Positions 14,227 to 18,583 of a DNA stretch of 18,583 nt are shown piece by piece; within the stretch, counting starts at the first letter, position 1, and every line of letters starts with the position of its first letter. Under the pieces are notes generated by a model. The model saw nothing but the letters and a program-made list of their open reading frames with translations. It was not told where the DNA came from and did not search any database. The stretch is taken from positions 1-18,583 of the forward strand of contig CAYLOP010000053.1 in the NCBI GenBank assembly GCA_964385305.1, in the 5' to 3' direction. The DNA is from CAYLOP01 sp964385305. GTDB lineage: Bacteria; Chloroflexota; Anaerolineae; Anaerolineales; E44-bin32. A program made the position numbers and the translations under genes.

Positions 14227-16326
14227 TCAAGGTGAGCTCTGTAGAACATAGAGAGAATAGGCTTCACCAAAGCGTTGGATGAGTTTAAGCTCCGTCTCAC
14301 GAAACTGCATAAGTGCTTCCCAATCTCCTGGTTCGAACAAGTCCTGCTCCCGCCTTTCAAATTGGGCACCCAGATCGTAAATCAAGATATGTGTAAACCC
14401 CGTCGCAAGAAGCTGGGAATTGATCCTACTCGGTTCACCGATCGTCCGCATCAGGTACCACCACCGATCTAAAATCACATCGGGGTGGCAATAAACATGA
14501 CAATAGTAGGTTCGTGGCTCCCACAGAAAAGCCACTCGGGAATCGGGGGGAAGACTATTTACAGCCTCCATTGTCGGTCCAAACCATCCAAGCTGTTCAG
14601 TCAGATAATCTACCTCGGATTGCACACCTGTGAGCACACGTAGGGGATCGACGTAGGTAAAATTAAGCCCCTCGCTAATCGCGGTTAGGATCAATACCAG
14701 GATCACCAACCCATTGATCACCCAGCCCATACGCAGGCGTGGCAATCGAATTTGTGAAGCCGACTCGATGCCGACAGCAGCCAATATGGCGAGCGCCGGA
14801 AAGATCCCATAATAGTGACGTGTACGTGCCAGGGGTGCGGCGACCATCGCGCCTATCGCCCAAAGTGGCCAAATCGGCAATACCATGGCGAATAAGCGTG
14901 TGTATCGCTCCCGCCGATCTATGGGAATTGAACGCCAACCCAGCAGCGATCCAGGGATAAACGCGAGGAGCAGAGGACCAATGCTTGTGTTAAACGTCGG
15001 TCCGCCTTCGATTCCAAGAATCGTCGCCTGCAGAGGGATAATCAGCCCATCGAGTAATGATCGAGCTGGAAGTGAGCGAGCATGAAACATCTGCCGATAT
15101 TCATCGATTCCCTTTCCAGCAAAGAAGAAGGGATAGACGGGATTACCCGTCATGGCCAGATTTTTCAGTAGCCAGGGCGAAAAAACCAGCAATGCGATAC
15201 CGCCAAAAAGTGCAGTTTCACGGATCAAAAGGGCGAGTGCCGCGCGCCTCGCCTCCCCCTGATCCTCCACGGCTTGATCGCGCTGCTGAGATGGAAATAT
15301 CGCTTTTAGAGGTCGAACCAGCAACAAACATAATCCAGAGACAAGGATTGAAAATGCAGTGTACTTGGCTCCTAGCGCTAATCCGCCCATGATCCCAGCG
15401 AGGGCTAGCCACTTGCGCTCAGAAGTGTCGCGATAGACATCCAACGCAATCGTTGTCACCAAACCATAGAGCATGACCCATAAATCAACATAAGCCCAAC
15501 TCAGCCCACGTGCAATGCTTGCGCCCACCAACAAGACTGCAGGGGCAATCCAGAAGGCGTGGATGGATACCAGTCTTCTTGCGAATCCCGCAACTCCAGC
15601 CAGGGCGATGACACCCACGCCCCAACCGAGTATGGAAGCAGTTTCCCCAGACCGCAAAGCCATCGCCCATGTGAATAACATCTCTGCTAATTGCGGTTGC
15701 CCGGCAAAGAGATTATCGTCCAGAAAGATCACACCGCCGGCATGCAGGTAACGCTTGGGCAGCTCCAGGTGGTAAACAAGGCTATCCCATTTCAATGGGG
15801 GCGCCAACGCTTGTAGTAAGCTGATTATGACTAAAAAGCCGATAACCCACACGGCAACCTTGCTCTTGGCATCCAGTTTTTGATGTCCTTCATATTCAAA
15901 ATGCCAGTCTCTTAGCCAACCCCATATCTGAGATCTAAAAACCAGAAGCCCAATCCCCAGCACGCCCCACAGCAGCCAAGGGATCAACAAGCCGACAAGT
16001 CCAAGTGCAAGAATAAAGAATGCCATGGCACCTAAGCCAGCAGCGGCGTGAAGCGCGACCCGCTCCAATGGTGTACATTCCTCCAATGCGCCAAGCATCC
16101 TCCTGCCCACACCGCCCGCTAATGTAATCAGCGCCAGAGCTAAAAGAAGATCCACGACACCAAACAATGGTTGTAAGGTCTGCCCTGACTTCCAGGGTTT
16201 GTGGACGACGTAGTACGCAGCAATAACGAGTTCAATCCACAGCAGCAACGCGAAGGATTTTAAAAGCAATGCGCGCCGACCCCTCGATTTGGAATTCAGC
16301 TGGTGGTTGCTGGTCCTATTTTCCAT
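14227..16326 (-). CDS. Large GT-C membrane glycosyltransferase-like protein (699 residues)
   Basis: A polytopic membrane protein with more than ten hydrophobic segments. After about four N-terminal helices and a polar loop near 140-156, LAPPLKWDSLVYHLELPKRYL (174-194) gives the 'WDxxxYHL' signature of bacterial GT-C enzymes, with D181 as the likely catalytic acidic residue. IFLDDNLFAGQPQLAEMLFTW (200-220) follows. The C-terminal outer domain runs from about 580 (VAFLWEPRTYYCHVYCHPDV) to the end, with a nearby Cys pair that could form a disulfide. The ATG has GGAG very close upstream and AGGGG farther off. A 122-base gap separates it from the GT87 gene. The sugar is unknown. Confidence 0.83.
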   Translation of the reverse strand: MENRTSNHQLNSKSRGRRALLLKSFALLLWIELVIAAYYVVHKPWKSGQTLQPLFGVVDLLLALALITLAGGVGRRMLGALEECTPLERVALHAAAGLGAMAFFILALGLVGLLIPWLLWGVLGIGLLVFRSQIWGWLRDWHFEYEGHQKLDAKSKVAVWVIGFLVIISLLQALAPPLKWDSLVYHLELPKRYLHAGGVIFLDDNLFAGQPQLAEMLFTWAMALRSGETASILGWGVGVIALAGVAGFARRLVSIHAFWIAPAVLLVGASIARGLSWAYVDLWVMLYGLVTTIALDVYRDTSERKWLALAGIMGGLALGAKYTAFSILVSGLCLLLVRPLKAIFPSQQRDQAVEDQGEARRAALALLIRETALFGGIALLVFSPWLLKNLAMTGNPVYPFFFAGKGIDEYRQMFHARSLPARSLLDGLIIPLQATILGIEGGPTFNTSIGPLLLAFIPGSLLGWRSIPIDRRERYTRLFAMVLPIWPLWAIGAMVAAPLARTRHYYGIFPALAILAAVGIESASQIRLPRLRMGWVINGLVILVLILTAISEGLNFTYVDPLRVLTGVQSEVDYLTEQLGWFGPTMEAVNSLPPDSRVAFLWEPRTYYCHVYCHPDVILDRWWYLMRTIGEPSRINSQLLATGFTHILIYDLGAQFERREQDLFEPGDWEALMQFRETELKLIQRFGEAYSLYVLQSSP

Positions 16327-16448
16327 TGCTCCTACTCGCCCCTTTTCGCTTTTACCTGCGCCACATCATCCCCTTATCCCTTTGAGACACGCCCTTGGCT
16401 GGAGCAGGTTTTCGATCATCCCGCGTTCAAAATTCAAACGATAAGCGC

Positions 16449-17678
16449 TTAGGCACGCTCCAGCAGCAAATGTTGAGGTCGGATGATCCACCATCTTACC
16501 CACCAAAGACCCAGAAGGGTTAGGAATGGCATGGGCAGGTACATCACAATACTTTCATCATTGCCCGACACTGTTGCTAGAAATAACGCCCACTGACCTA
16601 CTCCTAAAACAAGAAGCGCAATCAAAGAGGCTAGAGTCCCCTTCCCCTTCCAACGCTTCGTCCATTCCGAAAAGATCAAGCACAACGCAGGGAGCATGAC
16701 CACAAAATTCGTCGTTGCCGTCCGGAAGGTAATAATGTTGGTGAGAACGATCGTGATCGCCGCAGTCCACTGGAACCAGCGTTCATCTTTGCGCAGGACA
16801 AGCGCCCACTCCCATAAGAGGTAGATCGCGAGAGTTGCCGTCAGACCCAACGTTATGAACCGTGACGCTGCTGGGATCAAGGATGCTAGGATCGAGGTGG
16901 GCTGGCTTACTCTTGTATATTGTGCGTAATCCATAAGCTGACGAAGCCATAGGATCGGCCAATTTGGCATAAGGGCTAAAGAAGCCGCTAAGAGGACGAT
17001 TTGCGCTCCGCCTGTCCAGAGTATCAATTTCCATCGCCGCCTCGACAGCGCCCAGATCAAGATAAGCGGGATCAACAAAACCGCCATTTGGGGCTTGGTT
17101 GTTGAGAGTGCCATCAGAATACCCGCTGCATAGTCGTTGCGCATATGAATAGCAAGCAACGCGCCAATCATGAGGAGCGCCTCAAAGACTGCAAATTGAC
17201 CTACGATAACAGCCCGCAAGCCTGGATACCATAATACGGAGAAGATCATCAACACAGCGAGGATTGCTGGCGTGGGTTTCCATTCCGCAATTTTCACGCC
17301 CATGAGTACCAGCGCGGGCAATGCCAGTTCAAGCAAGGTCATCCAGAGTGCGCGTGCAAGCGGGAAGGGCATTACTCCAAAGGGCGCAAAGAAAATCATG
17401 GAATACAGCGGGTAATAGAAATGGGCTAAACTCTCGCCACTGCGGGGATCTGCCGGTCTCCCATAGAACTGCATCTGAGCCGCCAAACTCACCTGCTCAT
17501 CATAGGGGTTCTTCCCTTCGACTAGCCAGGCATGTGCTCCGGTCCAACGTGCGAGGAAATCGTTGCCCCCAGGCATTTCCTCTGCGAGCCGATAATTAAC
17601 AACCATCAGACCAACTACGACTAAAACCATTAGCATCATAAGAACAGGTCGTTGCCAACCTGAATATGCCGATCTCAC
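16449..17678 (-). CDS. GT87/DUF2029 family membrane glycosyltransferase
   Basis: A 409-residue polytopic membrane protein. After the first helix (about 11-28) the outer loop has EMPGGNDFLARWTGAHAWLVEGKNPYD (34-60), the mark of DUF2029/GT87 proteins, with D40 as the candidate catalytic acidic residue. HFYYPLYSMIFFAPFGVMPF follows at about 86-105. GT87 includes polyprenyl-phosphate-mannose-dependent mannosyltransferases of Actinobacteria, so a mannose-like donor is possible but not shown. The start is GTG at 17678: it overlaps the upstream stop as GTGA and has GGAGG five bases before it, so translation is coupled to the short gene upstream. Confidence 0.87.
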   Translation of the reverse strand: MRSAYSGWQRPVLMMLMVLVVVGLMVVNYRLAEEMPGGNDFLARWTGAHAWLVEGKNPYDEQVSLAAQMQFYGRPADPRSGESLAHFYYPLYSMIFFAPFGVMPFPLARALWMTLLELALPALVLMGVKIAEWKPTPAILAVLMIFSVLWYPGLRAVIVGQFAVFEALLMIGALLAIHMRNDYAAGILMALSTTKPQMAVLLIPLILIWALSRRRWKLILWTGGAQIVLLAASLALMPNWPILWLRQLMDYAQYTRVSQPTSILASLIPAASRFITLGLTATLAIYLLWEWALVLRKDERWFQWTAAITIVLTNIITFRTATTNFVVMLPALCLIFSEWTKRWKGKGTLASLIALLVLGVGQWALFLATVSGNDESIVMYLPMPFLTLLGLWWVRWWIIRPQHLLLERA

Positions 17679-18205
17679 CCCTCACCTCCAGGAAGCCAGG
17701 CGAGCGGGTTTCCTATCGCAAGTTTAGCAAATTCGGCTGCAAGGAGCACCAATAAGAACGTACGGATGATGATTGGCCGCCAAATTATGTCAAATCGACA
17801 ACGAGAGAGTAAAAGCGGCCACTCTAGCAACGATGTCAACATCCGTGAAAAGCTAAAACCAACCGCCAGGGACTGACCAAAACTCAGCAAGATCAGGGGG
17901 AGCATGTAGTAGTATACGTGAGACGTTCCTCCAGTGAGTTTGTAAATCCCTAACCAGAGGAAAGGGAAGAGGGGTGGAAATTCAACCCAGTGTCCTATAA
18001 ACGGTTGACCTCCTCCATGATCAACCGCTAATTGAGCAAGGTCCAGGAAGTGTGGATAATCGCCATATCCGACTATGCCTGCTACCGGCAGCGCTGCGAG
18101 CGCACAAAGGCGGACAACGAAGAGCAGTAACACTGGGGAGGACAGTTTCAATATCAGGATGCAATGAAGCAAAGCATTTGCTCGTTGGTAGAGATTTTGT
18201 CTCAC
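17675..18205 (-). CDS. Short GT-C-like membrane protein, probably internally deleted
   Basis: A 176-residue hydrophobic protein with a GTG start and AGAGG eight bases upstream. Residues about 22-45 form the first helix, followed by GYGDYPHFLDLAQLAVDHGG (46-65) and PFIGHWVEFPPLFPFLWLGIYKLTGG (68-93). This is the first outer loop of GT-C/GT87-like proteins that normally run to 400 residues or more. After two or three more helices it ends in FLLVLLAAEFAKLAIGNPLAWLPGGEG. Most of the core of a normal enzyme is missing although the frame is open and both ends look intact, which suggests an in-frame internal deletion. Its stop overlaps the GT87 start by four bases. It may be a remnant kept for coupling, or a small partner protein. 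It is probably not an active transferase alone. Confidence 0.6.
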   Translation of the reverse strand: MRQNLYQRANALLHCILILKLSSPVLLLFVVRLCALAALPVAGIVGYGDYPHFLDLAQLAVDHGGGQPFIGHWVEFPPLFPFLWLGIYKLTGGTSHVYYYMLPLILLSFGQSLAVGFSFSRMLTSLLEWPLLLSRCRFDIIWRPIIIRTFLLVLLAAEFAKLAIGNPLAWLPGGEG

Positions 18206-18261
18206 CGCAAGAACCTCTAATAATAGGATGCCGATCAGGTTTTCATGCCGCTCTTGTTTGA

Positions 18262-18583
18262 TTAGTCTCGACCTGCTTGAATGGAAAGAACCACAGCTTG
18301 ATCGTCAGCGTAGAGAGTCATCCAGCCATCATGCTCAAGTGCCCTAACCAATGGCGCTTGGGTTTCAATAAGGACAACCTGAATACCCCATGAGTCCAGT
18401 ACGTTCTCCCAACCCGGTTCCGCACGCCAGGCGAGAAGGTATTCCTGAAGAATATCATCGCTGAAGAGATCCGTCCGCCCATCGACGAAACTCCAGTACG
18501 CGGGATAAAGCTGCCAAAGCACATACCCGCCCCAGTTGTATGAATTAAAGAGCTCGCCCGGTGGTTCCGCAGTTTTTAGCATT
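18262..18583 (-). CDS. C-terminal part of a large membrane protein (GT-C-like), cut by window edge
   Basis: Only the last 106 or so residues are visible. They read as the outer C-terminal domain found in large Chloroflexota-type membrane proteins of the GT-C style: FNSYNWGGYVLWQLYP, FVDGRTDLFSDDILQEYL and WGIQVVLIETQAPLVRAL. This tail forms a small alpha/beta unit (strand VVLIET, helix APLVRALEHDGW, strands TLYADDQAVVLSI). The methionine at the very edge is internal, not a start. It ends 56 bases before the next gene. The enzyme class is inferred from the tail and the neighbourhood only. Confidence 0.6.
   Translation of the reverse strand, partial: MLKTAEPPGELFNSYNWGGYVLWQLYPAYWSFVDGRTDLFSDDILQEYLLAWRAEPGWENVLDSWGIQVVLIETQAPLVRALEHDGWMTLYADDQAVVLSIQAGRD

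Noticed and set aside
14187..14369. N-terminal extension of the GT2 gene
   Set aside because: The extra 61 residues overlap the upstream GT-C gene and look like antisense-style sequence; the GT2 fold begins just after the ATG at 14186.
1..18583. CRISPR arrays, tRNA or rRNA genes, insertion sequences, phage genes
   Set aside because: No regularly spaced repeats, no RNA gene signatures, no transposase or integrase motifs and no terminal inverted repeats were seen.

Overview
All recognisable genes in this window lie on the minus strand, so transcription runs from high to low coordinates. The sequence suggests a bacterium of the Chloroflexota (Anaerolineae-like). The grounds are the compact Tad pilus order flp-cpaB-cpaE-cpaF-tadB, a CpaE with an N-terminal receiver domain, a soluble DegS-type kinase, and a run of large GT-C membrane enzymes with extracytoplasmic C-terminal tails. 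This is inference from protein style; no rRNA or marker gene is present to settle it.

Region A (about 18583-6792) is a surface-glycan or lipid-linked sugar block. In transcription order it holds: the C-terminus of a large membrane protein cut by the window edge; a short 176-residue membrane protein that looks like an internally deleted GT-C enzyme; a GT87/DUF2029 enzyme; a 699-residue GT-C enzyme; a dolichol-phosphate-mannose-synthase-like GT2; a divergent FrhB-family protein; a class I methyltransferase; an LPG_synthase_TM (UPF0104) membrane protein; and two further GT-C enzymes. Several junctions are 4-base overlaps (GTGA or ATGA) or gaps of about 6-11 bases, so much of the block is probably one operon. 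The implied chemistry is: GT2 makes a polyprenyl-phosphate sugar on the cytoplasmic face, a flippase-like protein may move or modify lipid, and the GT-C enzymes use the lipid-linked sugar outside.

Region B (6747-4996) is a two-component pair, a NarL/DegU-type response regulator followed nine bases later by a soluble DegS-type kinase. A candidate promoter overlaps the end of the preceding glycosyltransferase gene.

Region C (4995-1) is the Tad/Flp pilus locus. The 270-base gap upstream of flp holds a good sigma-70-type promoter, a 23-base dyad and a repeated 8-mer. A 48-residue Flp prepilin follows, then a 203-base gap with nested inverted repeats and a second strong promoter just before cpaB. 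After that come cpaB, cpaE, cpaF and the start of tadB, which runs off the window. The pilin and the assembly machinery therefore appear to be separate transcription units, which would suit a high pilin-to-machine ratio. No tRNA, rRNA, CRISPR, transposase or phage gene was seen, and no gene-free stretch exceeds 300 bases. The 122-base gap 16327-16448 and the 93-base gap 10879-10971 show nothing convincing.
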